32,080 bases of DNA from an uncultured Prevotella sp. (GTDB lineage: Bacteria; Bacteroidota; Bacteroidia; Bacteroidales; Bacteroidaceae): NCBI GenBank assembly GCA_944320675.1, contig CALUIJ010000137.1, positions 1 through 32,080 on the forward strand, given 5' to 3'. The notes beneath the pieces were generated by a model that was not told the origin of the DNA, ran no database searches, and saw only the letters and a program-made list of their open reading frames with translations. The position numbers and the translations under genes are program-made. Position 1 is the first letter of the stretch; each line of letters opens with the position of its first letter. This document shows positions 25,252-32,080 of the stretch, piece after piece.

Positions 25252-25430
25252 AAAACGTTGGACAACAAGCAGTTATGCGTAGCGTCATAAAAAGTAAAGG
25301 ATTCTCCACCGTCTCTGTTCGTCATTTTATGTTGGCCGTACCGCAGGGCCGGGCTGCCTATTGCGCCAAGCGCGGCTGATACGTTGAATCCGTGCATGCC
25401 TGACAAGTCAGTCAGAAATGCTTTTGGGTG

Positions 25431-25461
25431 CAAAGTTACGAAAAATACTTTAATATGAAAC
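25431..25461 (-). promoter_or_regulatory. Promoter of upxY and the polysaccharide operon
   Basis: TAACTTTG (25438-25431 on the minus strand) matches the Bacteroidetes -7 box exactly. GTTT (25461-25458), a weak -33 match, lies 19 bp upstream. Transcription would start near 25424, leaving a leader of about 170 nt before upxY, the region where UpxY proteins act. No inverted repeats typical of an invertible capsule promoter were found around it. Confidence 0.65.
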
Positions 25462-25469
25462 TTTCCCGG

Positions 25470-26136
25470 CGTTAAATTTTCAGTTTGTCCGATTTTTTTG
25501 CTTCCATCCCATAGCTTCGCCTGGCAGGTGCGCCCTTGCGGCGATGTCCTTTTTGTACGCTCACGGCCTTACGGCGCATTTCCGGTTAACGCCATGAGAG
25601 CGTGGTCTTTCCGCCCGAAGGCGGAATTTGCACGAATTACGGTGAAATTTATGTTAAATGGTAACATACTGGTTATCAAGTTGTTATCAGCAAAGAGACA
25701 TGATATGGGATGAAAAACGGCGGCGCGACGGGCTGAAAACGGCGTTTTTGCGCTGCGGCAGGCCGTTTCCGGCTGCGCAAACGGTAAGGTTTCGGAGCGT
25801 AAAAGGCCGTCTTCCGCCTTGCAAAAGGCTGCATTCAGCCAAGCAAACGCCCTGGATACGGCCTGAAAGGGGCGTAAATATGGGAGTGAAGCCGCAGGCC
25901 GAGGCTGTTTCGCGAAAAACTTTTGTCATAAGTTTTTACTTTCGGCCGCCCTGCGGATGTTCTTTTCCTCCACAACGGCAACCTTTTCGTAGAGCGGCGG
26001 CGGCACGCCCGAGCCTGTCAGTACGATGCCGGGCCGCACCGCCGCCGCAAAAGGCCTGCACGGCTGCTGCAATCGTTTGCATACGATTTTCGGCCAAAAT
26101 GCGCGTCCGCGCGCGCCTTGTTAAGGTTAAAAGGAT
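25470..26136. other. Divergent intergenic region with decayed hairpin repeats
   Basis: About 670 bp between the upxY promoter and the amylase promoter. It holds worn copies of the AAAGGCCGTCTT hairpin family (about 25797-25846), a GC-rich self-complementary stretch near 25992-26050 (GCGGCGGCGGC ... GCCGCCGC), and an AT-rich part around 25640-25690. The open frames crossing it read as low-complexity Arg/Pro-rich peptides, so I call no gene. Confidence 0.6.
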
Positions 26137-26144
26137 TACATTTG
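26137..26144 (+). promoter_or_regulatory. -7 box of the amylase gene
   Basis: TACATTTG fits TAnnTTTG exactly and lies 29 bp before the ATG at 26173. The only upstream match is TTG at 26118-26120, with a short spacing of 16 bp, so the -33 element is weak or absent. Confidence 0.5.
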
Positions 26145-26172
26145 CGCCGTTTATTGAAAAACCAATACCATC

Positions 26173-28194
26173 ATGAAAAAGATTTTCACAACATGCATTT
26201 CCGTACTCGCCGCTATGGCGGCCATGGCCCAGGGCTGGCCGTCGAAGTACGGCGGAGTTATGCTGCAGGGGTTCTACTGGGACTCTTACGCTGACACGCA
26301 GTGGAGCAACCTTGAACGGCAGGCCGACGAGCTGGCCGAGTTCTTCAGGCTGGTTTGGATTCCGCAGAGCGGGAAGTCGGCCTCCGACCCGTCGATGGGC
26401 TACAACGACCTCTACTGGTTCAACGACTACACAAGCTCGTTCGGCAACGAGGAGCAGCTGCGCTCGATGATCAGCACGTTCAGGCAGAAGGGGCTCGGCA
26501 CGATAGCCGACGTGGTGATAAACCACCGCTCGTCGCTGGCGGGCACGTGGATGAGTTTCCCCGAGGAGACTTACAAGGGCGTGACGTACACGATGCTGCC
26601 CTCAGACATCTGTTCGAACGACGACGGCGGCAAGGCTGCCGCCCAGGCCGAGGTGAAGCCTACGGGGGCTTACGACACGGGCGACGACTTCGACGGCGCG
26701 CGCGACATCGACCACACCAGCGCCAACGCGCAGGCCGTCATCAAGGCTTATCTCGACTTCCTGCTCAACGACCTCGGCTACGCGGGCTTCCGCTACGACA
26801 TGGTGAAAGGCTACGCGCCTACGTACACGGGCATGTACAACGCGGCGGCCAAGCCCGAGTTCTCGGTCGGCGAGTACTGGGACGGCACGCAGAAGATACA
26901 AAACTGGATTGACGGCACAACGACCGACGGCGCGGTGCAGTCGGCGGCGTTCGACTTCCCGATGAAATACCTGCTGAACGACTGCTGCAACCAGGGCGGC
27001 AACTGGAGCACGCTGGCCGGAAGCTCGCTTACGGCCAGCCCCTCGTACAGGCGCTACGCCGTCACCTTCGTCGACAACCACGACACTTACCGCGACCAGA
27101 ACGCCCTGACGGGCAACATCGCGGCGGCCAACGCCTTCATACTGGCCATGCCCGGCACGCCCTGCGTGTTCCTGCCCCACTGGCAGGCGTACAAGCCCGA
27201 ACTGAAGCAGATGATATACGCGCGCTACGCCGCAGGCATAAACAACGAGAGCACGTATGAGACGATGGCGCGCCTGCCTGAGCAATACGCCGTAAAGGTG
27301 AACGGCGCGGGCGGCAAGTCGGTCGTCGTATTGATGGGCTCGACGCAGTGGCCGCGCTCGACGGTCGACGAGGGCGACTACTTCCAGGTAGAGGCGGGCG
27401 ACAACTACGCCTACTACCTGTCAAGAAATTCTGAGACGGTATGGGCCGACATGCCGTCGGGCACGTACGACAACGCCTTCGTCGTGAAGCTCAACGCCGT
27501 TACTACGGCCGGCGGGGCGCAGCTCGTCTACACCACCGACGGCACCGAGCCTACGGCGGCCAACGGCACGACGGCGGCCGACGGCTCGACGGTCGGCATA
27601 ACCGGCGACACTACGCTGAAAGTGGGAATGCTCGTAGGCGGAGCCGTAACGGGCGTGATAACAAGGACATACAAGGTGGCAAAGTTCGAGCCGCACGACA
27701 TAACGGTCTACGTCAACGCCGACAACGTGGGCTGGGGCAACATGAACTACCACACGTGGGGCGGCGACAACACCCACAACACCGACTGGCCCGGCACGCG
27801 CGTGGCGGCCACCACCGTGATAGACGGCAAGACGTGGTACCACAACACTTACCGCCTCAACTCGTCGACCGACTACGTAAGCTTCGTGTTCAGCACGAAC
27901 AGCGGCAGTCCGCAGACAGTCGACGTGGTGAACGTAAAGACCGACAAGTTCTATGAAATATCCGCAACGCAGTCTAACGGCAAGTATCTCGTCGACGACG
28001 TGACCGACCAGCACGCCACGGGCATCGGCACCGTAACGGCCGGCAACACCGCCGCCACGGCCGACGCCGACGTCTACACCATTGACGGACGCCTCGTGCG
28101 CCGCTGCGCCGAAGGCACTACGCCCGACGAAGCCGTCGACGGCCTTGCGAAAGGCATATATATAGTAGGCGGTAAAAAGGTCTTGAAAAAATAA
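26173..28194 (+). CDS. Secreted GH13 alpha-amylase with starch-binding module
   Basis: 673 residues. After a signal peptide of about 19 residues (MKKIFTTCISVLAAMAAMA) comes a GH13 barrel with all four regions: DVVINH (113-118), GFRYD with the nucleophile Asp209, GEYW with the acid/base Glu234, and FVDNHD with Asp304. A beta domain follows, then a segment like the chitobiase C-terminal fold (about 435-500, LVYTTDGTEPTA), a starch-binding module of the CBM26 type (about 509-610, ITVYVNADNVGWGNMNYHTW), and a tail resembling a Por secretion signal (VYTIDGRLVRR ... LAKGIYIVGGKKVLKK). It hydrolyses internal alpha-1,4 bonds of starch outside the cell or on its surface. Its stop codon lies inside the 45-bp inverted repeat that follows. 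Confidence 0.93.
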   Translation: MKKIFTTCISVLAAMAAMAQGWPSKYGGVMLQGFYWDSYADTQWSNLERQADELAEFFRLVWIPQSGKSASDPSMGYNDLYWFNDYTSSFGNEEQLRSMISTFRQKGLGTIADVVINHRSSLAGTWMSFPEETYKGVTYTMLPSDICSNDDGGKAAAQAEVKPTGAYDTGDDFDGARDIDHTSANAQAVIKAYLDFLLNDLGYAGFRYDMVKGYAPTYTGMYNAAAKPEFSVGEYWDGTQKIQNWIDGTTTDGAVQSAAFDFPMKYLLNDCCNQGGNWSTLAGSSLTASPSYRRYAVTFVDNHDTYRDQNALTGNIAAANAFILAMPGTPCVFLPHWQAYKPELKQMIYARYAAGINNESTYETMARLPEQYAVKVNGAGGKSVVVLMGSTQWPRSTVDEGDYFQVEAGDNYAYYLSRNSETVWADMPSGTYDNAFVVKLNAVTTAGGAQLVYTTDGTEPTAANGTTAADGSTVGITGDTTLKVGMLVGGAVTGVITRTYKVAKFEPHDITVYVNADNVGWGNMNYHTWGGDNTHNTDWPGTRVAATTVIDGKTWYHNTYRLNSSTDYVSFVFSTNSGSPQTVDVVNVKTDKFYEISATQSNGKYLVDDVTDQHATGIGTVTAGNTAATADADVYTIDGRLVRRCAEGTTPDEAVDGLAKGIYIVGGKKVLKK

Positions 28195-28313
28195 GAATCA
28201 AGAGTCAAGGATTAAGAGTTAAGGGAAATACCATTGCCGCTTTATGGCACAAACGTGTCTTTAAGCAACAATGGTATTTCCCTTAACTCTTAATCCTTGA
28301 CTCTTGATTCTTA
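28192..28313. repeat. Perfect 45-bp inverted repeat between convergent genes
   Basis: Arms 28192-28236 and 28269-28313 are exact reverse complements, with a 32-nt spacer. The left arm begins at the first base of the amylase stop codon (TAA, 28192-28194) and the right arm ends 20 bp before the stop of the convergent lipoprotein gene. Each arm has internal near-repeats (AATCAAGAGTCAAGG / ATTAAGAGTTAAGG). It can form a very long hairpin in both transcripts and so could be a two-way terminator, but the stem is far longer than a terminator needs and lacks a clear T tract. Confidence 0.88.
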
Positions 28314-28333
28314 GTCCTCAACCCGACGAAGGC

Positions 28334-28741
28334 TTACTTTCCGGCATCCAGCATCCAGTTGCCCTGCTCGTCCTTCAACATCGGATAGTCCTCCTCTTCG
28401 GTCTCTCCGTTGCCGTATTCCATCTTAACCTTCACTACGGCTTTGCTCCCCTCGGGGTCGATTGTCTCCGAGATAATCTCATACGACTTGAAACCGCCCT
28501 TCTTGGCATACTCCTTGTCGGCCTTGCCTTGCATCAGTCCGGATAGCGTCTTGCGCGTAGCCTCCGGGTCTTCGCCCTCCTTCGGCGTCACGTACACATA
28601 CTTTACGAACTCGTCGTAGTTCTTCTCTTGCAACGCTTTCATAGCCTTGTCGGCCACATCCTTCGGCGTATTGCCGCCGCCGCATGCAGTGAACGCGAAC
28701 ACCACGGCCATGATGGCCATAATTGATAACAGCTTTTTCAT
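28334..28741 (-). CDS. DUF4878 family lipoprotein
   Basis: 135 residues. The lipoprotein signal has lipobox FTAC with Cys20, followed by GGG. The rest (PKDVADKAMKALQEKNYDEF ... VVKVKMEYGNGETEEEDYPM, GNWMLDAGK) matches the small DUF4878 fold, related to NTF2-like proteins and common in Bacteroidales, with no known function. It is probably anchored in the outer or inner membrane facing the periplasm. It lies 29 bp after the YiiX-like gene and is likely cotranscribed with it. Confidence 0.87.
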   Translation of the reverse strand: MKKLLSIMAIMAVVFAFTACGGGNTPKDVADKAMKALQEKNYDEFVKYVYVTPKEGEDPEATRKTLSGLMQGKADKEYAKKGGFKSYEIISETIDPEGSKAVVKVKMEYGNGETEEEDYPMLKDEQGNWMLDAGK

Positions 28742-28770
28742 AAACTTAAGTTTTAGGGGTTAGTAAATAA

Positions 28771-29379
28771 TTAGAATGCAATCACTCTCTTAAAGTTGCC
28801 GTTACGGCTCAAGTCCGACGGCAGTATGCACCTCAGGCGCATGCCAGGCAGGCGTATGTCGTGGCGCGTATCGCCGGCTATGGGCAGTCCCGCCTTACGG
28901 TAGACATGCTCTATCAGCTCGCAACAGTACATCTCGGTAGTGTCGGTATCATCGTAATCATGGTCGAACAGGACTCCCCTCCTGTACACGTCCATCGCAT
29001 ACCGCGCCGCGGCCGCGGCCACGGCGGTGTCGCCCTTAAGGCGTTTCACCTCGCCGATCCCTGCGTTTACCGACAGGAAAAACTTCTCAGGCGTCTCCAT
29101 CTTCACACGGTCGGGGTCGCCGTAGAAGTCGGGTTCACCCGGCACTGCATGGACAACCATCATCACGCCGCACGAATCCACCACGATCCCGACGTGCGAA
29201 TATCCGCCCCGTTTGTCGGCCATCAGCACCGCACGGCTCGTCAGTCCATTGCCACGGCGGAACACCAAGTCGCCCGCCTGCAAGCTACAGTCCTCAGGCA
29301 GGATGCTTCTGAATCCGTCCCTGCCGCACGACAAGACAACAAGCACAAGCACGGCAACAATGATGAGAACGTTTTTCAT
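28771..29379 (-). CDS. YiiX/YebB-like permuted NlpC/P60 cysteine hydrolase lipoprotein
   Basis: 202 residues. A lipoprotein signal ends at LSC (Cys18). Next come LQAGDLVFRRG, GGYSHVGIVVDSCGVMMVVH and, towards the end, TTEMYCCELIEHVYRKAGL: the His-before-Cys order of the circularly permuted papain-like family that includes YiiX. The catalytic His is probably in YSHVG and the Cys in YCCEL. Substrates in this family are poorly known; amide or ester bonds of lipids, peptides or the cell wall are candidates. It has its own strong promoter and is followed by the DUF4878 gene in the same operon. Confidence 0.85.
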   Translation of the reverse strand: MKNVLIIVAVLVLVVLSCGRDGFRSILPEDCSLQAGDLVFRRGNGLTSRAVLMADKRGGYSHVGIVVDSCGVMMVVHAVPGEPDFYGDPDRVKMETPEKFFLSVNAGIGEVKRLKGDTAVAAAAARYAMDVYRRGVLFDHDYDDTDTTEMYCCELIEHVYRKAGLPIAGDTRHDIRLPGMRLRCILPSDLSRNGNFKRVIAF

Positions 29380-29396
29380 AATGGTCCATATTGCCG

Positions 29397-29427
29397 CAAA
29401 GATAATGAAAAGTATTGTTATTACAAA
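29397..29427 (-). promoter_or_regulatory. Promoter of the lipoprotein pair, near-perfect consensus
   Basis: On the minus strand TTTG (29427-29424), exactly 19 bp, then TATCTTTG (29404-29397): the full Bacteroidetes housekeeping consensus. Transcription would start close to 29390, leaving a leader of only about 10 nt before the ATG at 29379. Confidence 0.85.
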
Positions 29428-29503
29428 TTTTTAGTTGATAAATATCAACATAAAGGCCGTTTTATGTTATAATAACAAAAAAGAACCTACGTAACGGGAA
29501 CAA

Positions 29504-29541
29504 AAAGCGGCGAAAGGGGACACTCTCCCTTTCGCCGCTTT
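29504..29541 (-). terminator. Rho-independent terminator after the amylase-pullulanase operon
   Basis: A perfect 15-bp stem AAAGCGGCGAAAGGG (29504-29518) / CCCTTTCGCCGCTTT (29527-29541) with an 8-nt loop, followed on the minus strand by a T run (CTTTTTG). It starts 18 bp after the stop of the GH13 gene. Confidence 0.85.
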
Positions 29542-29559
29542 ACATGCCTGCACGGCGTG

Positions 29560-31452
29560 TCAGAACTCAAGTATCATCGTCTGGCGCGGCTCCAACAGGA
29601 CGTCGCCTGACAGTGAAACGGTGTTGCCGGTAAGCACGTCCTTGGCCGCAGTATTGGCTCCGATCACCTCTGCGTAGCGCTTAACGGCGAGCTTTGAAGC
29701 CTGCTTAGTGCCGTTGACAACAGTCATGACGGTCTTTCCGCCGTACTGGCGTGCTATCACGTAAACGCCGTTGTAGGGTATGAACTGCTTCTGCGCGCCC
29801 TTTATTACCACGTCGTTGCCCTGGCGCCAATGGAGCAGACGGCTCAGCCATGTGAACATTGCGTTCTCGGCCTTGGTGCGTCCCTCGGCGGTGAAAGCGT
29901 TCTTCGTGTCGCCGGGGAAGCCACCGGGGAAGTCCTTGCGCACGTTGCCGTCGGTAACTTCCTTAGTTCCGTTCATCAGAACCTCCGTGCCGTAGTAAAG
30001 CTGCGGAATGCGGTTTACGGTCAGCAGTATGGCCAACGCCTGCTTCAAGGCCGTGGAGTCCTTGCCCCTGCCGAGGAAGCGGTCGGTGTCGTGGTTCTCG
30101 ATGAAGGCCATAACGCTCGACGGATTGGGGTAAAGGTAGTCGTAAGCGAAGTTGTTGTAAATGCGGTTCATGCCGGTCGAGAAGCCGTCGGTGTCCTCAC
30201 GCTTAGCCTGGTTTATCTTGTCGTAGAAGCTGAAGTCCATCACGGTCTTAAGGTTGCTGTTCTTCTTCGCTATCTTAGAGTCCTTCTGCCAGGCGGCGGT
30301 GTAAGGCGGCTCGGTCACCCACGTCTCGCCCACGACGTTGAAGTTGGGATACTCCTCGTTGAGAGTCTTCATCCACAAGGCCATCGCGTCGGCGTCGGCA
30401 TACGGGTAAGTGTCCATGCGGATGCCGTCGATGCCGACGGTCTCTATCCACCATTCGCTGTTCTGAATCAAGTACTTGATTACATGGGGGTTCCTCTGGT
30501 TTAGGTCGGGCATGGTCGGCACGAACCATCCGTCGACCGTTTCCTTGAAGTCAACGTCGCTTGCATAGGGGTCGACGATAGGCGTCAGCTTGTACGAAGT
30601 CTGCAGATACTTGTCGTTAACCTCGGGTTTCGTCTTGTCGGTGCGTGCGTCGAGCCACTCGGGAGTGTTGAGCCAGTCCTTCGAAGGCATGTCGGCCACC
30701 CACGGATGCTCGAACCCGCAGTGGTTGAAAATCATGTCCATCACGACCTTCAGGCCGTTGGCGTGGGCCTCGTCGCACAGCCGGCGGTACTCTTCGTTGG
30801 TGCCGAAGCGCGGGTCGACGCGGTAATAATCCGTCGTGGCATAGCCGTGGTAGGTGCTGCTGCCGTTGCCGTCGGGCGAATTGTTCTCGAGCACCGGTGT
30901 GAACCAAAGCGCCGTAACGCCAAGCTCCTTGAAGTAGTCAAGGTGTCGGCGTATGCCCTCCAGGTCGCCGCCGTGGCGCAGGCTGGGCTGCGAACGGTCG
31001 ATGATGTAAGGGTACAAGCCCTTGACTTGGTTGTTAGTAGGGTCTCCGTCGGCGAAGCGGTCGGGCATAAGCATGTACAGAACGTCGGCGTTGGTGAAGC
31101 CCATGCGCTCCTCTCCGCGCTTCTCGCGCGCCTTAAGCTCGTACTTGACCTTCTTCTTCGCCTTGCCATTCTTGAACTCAAGGGTCATCTCTCCTGGCTG
31201 CGCGCCCTCCAGATTGAGGTAAACGAGCAGGTAGTTGGGACTGTCTACGCGCACGATGCTGTCCACACGCACGCCTGCATAGTCGGTTGTCACGTCGGCG
31301 GAGCCTATTCCTTCGCCGTAAACCATCAGCTGGAGCGACGGGTTCTTCATGCCGACAAACCAGTTGGTAGGGTCGATGCGGTCAACCTTGACCGCCGCGT
31401 TGATTGCCATAACGCTTAAAATCAGACTTAAAGATAAAAGAAGTTTTTTCAT
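29560..31452 (-). CDS. GH13 amylase/neopullulanase (SusA-like, cyclomaltodextrinase type)
   Basis: 630 residues with a signal peptide (MKKLLLSLSLILSVMAINA). An N-terminal beta-sandwich (about 21-110) typical of cyclomaltodextrinases and neopullulanases precedes the barrel. Its regions are DMIFNH (239-244), GIRMD with the nucleophile Asp347, VVGETW with the acid/base Glu376, and IENHD with Asp455. YHGYATTDYYRVDPRFGT and the C-terminal beta domain agree with the SusA family, periplasmic enzymes that cut alpha-1,4-linked oligosaccharides from starch or pullulan. It is 14 bp downstream of the pullulanase gene, so one operon, and ends in a clear terminator. No susC/susD homologues are in the window. 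Confidence 0.93.
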   Translation of the reverse strand: MKKLLLSLSLILSVMAINAAVKVDRIDPTNWFVGMKNPSLQLMVYGEGIGSADVTTDYAGVRVDSIVRVDSPNYLLVYLNLEGAQPGEMTLEFKNGKAKKKVKYELKAREKRGEERMGFTNADVLYMLMPDRFADGDPTNNQVKGLYPYIIDRSQPSLRHGGDLEGIRRHLDYFKELGVTALWFTPVLENNSPDGNGSSTYHGYATTDYYRVDPRFGTNEEYRRLCDEAHANGLKVVMDMIFNHCGFEHPWVADMPSKDWLNTPEWLDARTDKTKPEVNDKYLQTSYKLTPIVDPYASDVDFKETVDGWFVPTMPDLNQRNPHVIKYLIQNSEWWIETVGIDGIRMDTYPYADADAMALWMKTLNEEYPNFNVVGETWVTEPPYTAAWQKDSKIAKKNSNLKTVMDFSFYDKINQAKREDTDGFSTGMNRIYNNFAYDYLYPNPSSVMAFIENHDTDRFLGRGKDSTALKQALAILLTVNRIPQLYYGTEVLMNGTKEVTDGNVRKDFPGGFPGDTKNAFTAEGRTKAENAMFTWLSRLLHWRQGNDVVIKGAQKQFIPYNGVYVIARQYGGKTVMTVVNGTKQASKLAVKRYAEVIGANTAAKDVLTGNTVSLSGDVLLEPRQTMILEF

Positions 31453-31466
31453 ATTGTGACTGTTTT

Positions 31467-32080
31467 TTATTCATGCAATATTACCGCCGACTGCGCCGGA
31501 ACGCTGACTTGAGAGCCTGTTACGGTGCCGAGTCCGGCCTCGTTGATTACCCCGTCGCGACAGACTACGGTGTAGTTGCCCATCGGAATGTCAACGCTGC
31601 GCGCCTGTTTGGCGGAGTTCAATATTACGGTTATGTTCTTCCAGGAGTCGCCCTTGGGGTTGCCCTTCAGGCGGAAGGCCACGAGGCAGTCCTGCACGGG
31701 CAGGAACTCAAGGTGCTTGCGCACGCATTCAGCATCGCCGAGGCGGAACGCCGGGTGGTTCTTTCGCATGGAAATGAGGTTGCTGTAATAGCTGAACACC
31801 TGCGGATATTTCTCCAAATTAGTCCAATCCAGACGGTTGATGCTGTCAGGGGAGTTGAAACTGTTGTGCACGCCCTTCTTGTCTCGCAGCATCTCTTCGC
31901 CCGAAAGGATGAACGGAACGCCCTGACTGGTGAACACAGCGGTCTGTCCCAGAAGGTCGAGACGTATGAGTTCGTCCTGCCCGATGCCGGGAATGCTGGC
32001 GCGTAGGCGGTCAACAAGGCACATGTCGTCATGGCAACTGACGTAGCTTATGGCCTGCCAAGGCTGCAAAGCCCATGCCT
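31467..32080 (-). CDS. Pullulanase type I, C-terminal part (GH13, partial at window edge)
   Basis: Only the last 200 or so residues are present; the frame stays open through the window end, so the gene starts beyond 32080. The visible part has the pullulanase-type ALQPWQAISYVSCHDDMCLV (region IV, HD), LLGQTAVFTSQGVPFILSGE, EMLRDKKGVHNSFNSPDSIN, NRLDW, then the C-terminal beta domain ending VPAQSAVILHE. Pullulanases of this type cut alpha-1,6 branch points in starch and pullulan. It is the upstream gene of the operon with the SusA-like enzyme; together they debranch and shorten alpha-glucans. Confidence 0.88.
   Translation of the reverse strand, partial: AWALQPWQAISYVSCHDDMCLVDRLRASIPGIGQDELIRLDLLGQTAVFTSQGVPFILSGEEMLRDKKGVHNSFNSPDSINRLDWTNLEKYPQVFSYYSNLISMRKNHPAFRLGDAECVRKHLEFLPVQDCLVAFRLKGNPKGDSWKNITVILNSAKQARSVDIPMGNYTVVCRDGVINEAGLGTVTGSQVSVPAQSAVILHE

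Noticed and set aside
25252-25700. Invertible promoter of the Bacteroides capsule type upstream of upxY
   Set aside because: I looked for inverted repeats flanking the promoter at 25431-25461 and found none of useful length, so the promoter appears fixed.
25658-26176. Plus-strand open frame of 172 codons before the amylase
   Set aside because: Low-complexity Arg/Pro/Ala peptide crossing repeat remnants and the amylase promoter; no coding features.
30706-31419. Plus-strand open frame of 237 codons inside the SusA-like gene
   Set aside because: The opposite strand encodes a full GH13 enzyme with all catalytic motifs; the plus frame has none.

Overview
The window looks like chromosomal DNA of a Bacteroidales bacterium (Prevotellaceae/Bacteroidaceae/Muribaculaceae type). 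The clues are Bacteroidetes-style promoters (TTTG-N19/20-TAnnTTTG, clearest at 29397-29427), an M56/BlaR1 peptidase fused to a TonB domain with a BlaI repressor, a UpxY antiterminator heading a polysaccharide locus, a DUF4878 lipoprotein, secreted proteins with Por/T9SS-like C-terminal tails, and GH13 starch enzymes. No genus can be fixed from the sequence alone.

Layout. (1) 329-2715, minus strand: an autoregulated blaI-blaR type pair. The peptidase/TonB gene carries a frameshift near 1708-1716. (2) 2830-7627, plus strand: an orphan sensor histidine kinase and a very large secreted adhesin-like protein. (3) 7628-8845: about 1.2 kb without a recognised gene, packed with three different inverted-repeat families, followed by a candidate small plus-strand transcript. 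(4) 8846-25470, minus strand, read from right to left: a surface polysaccharide (capsule or O-antigen-like) locus of about 16 kb. It runs from a promoter and upxY, through a decayed mobile-element gene and a relic second upxY, to a Wzx flippase, an SDR, a MenD-like ThDP enzyme, a pyruvyl transferase, a Wzy polymerase, a WbsX protein, a GT14, an acyltransferase, two GT4s, a hexapeptide acetyltransferase, a third GT4 and a terminal GT26 (WecG/TagA). (5) 26173-32080: a starch/alpha-glucan region with a secreted GH13 amylase on the plus strand, two lipoprotein genes, and a minus-strand pullulanase-amylase pair whose first gene runs off the window.

How the genes work together. UpxY probably binds RNA polymerase early in the long minus-strand transcript and prevents premature termination. 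The glycosyltransferases build a repeat unit that is decorated by two acyltransferases and a pyruvyl transferase, flipped by Wzx and polymerised by Wzy. No initiating sugar-phosphate transferase, no Wza/Wzc-type export genes and no nucleotide-sugar synthesis genes are visible, so those steps must be supplied from elsewhere. The most unusual chemistry is the adjacent SDR and MenD-like enzyme. The MenD-like protein keeps the ThDP machinery but has lost arginines expected for menaquinone synthesis, so I infer a carboligation/reduction step that makes an unusual sugar or acyl substituent.

Base composition is mosaic by eye: the flanks, the 8846-10691 and 14736-16747 genes and upxY are GC-rich, while 10746-14698 and 16737-23595 are strongly AT-rich. 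This fits assembly of the locus by horizontal transfer.
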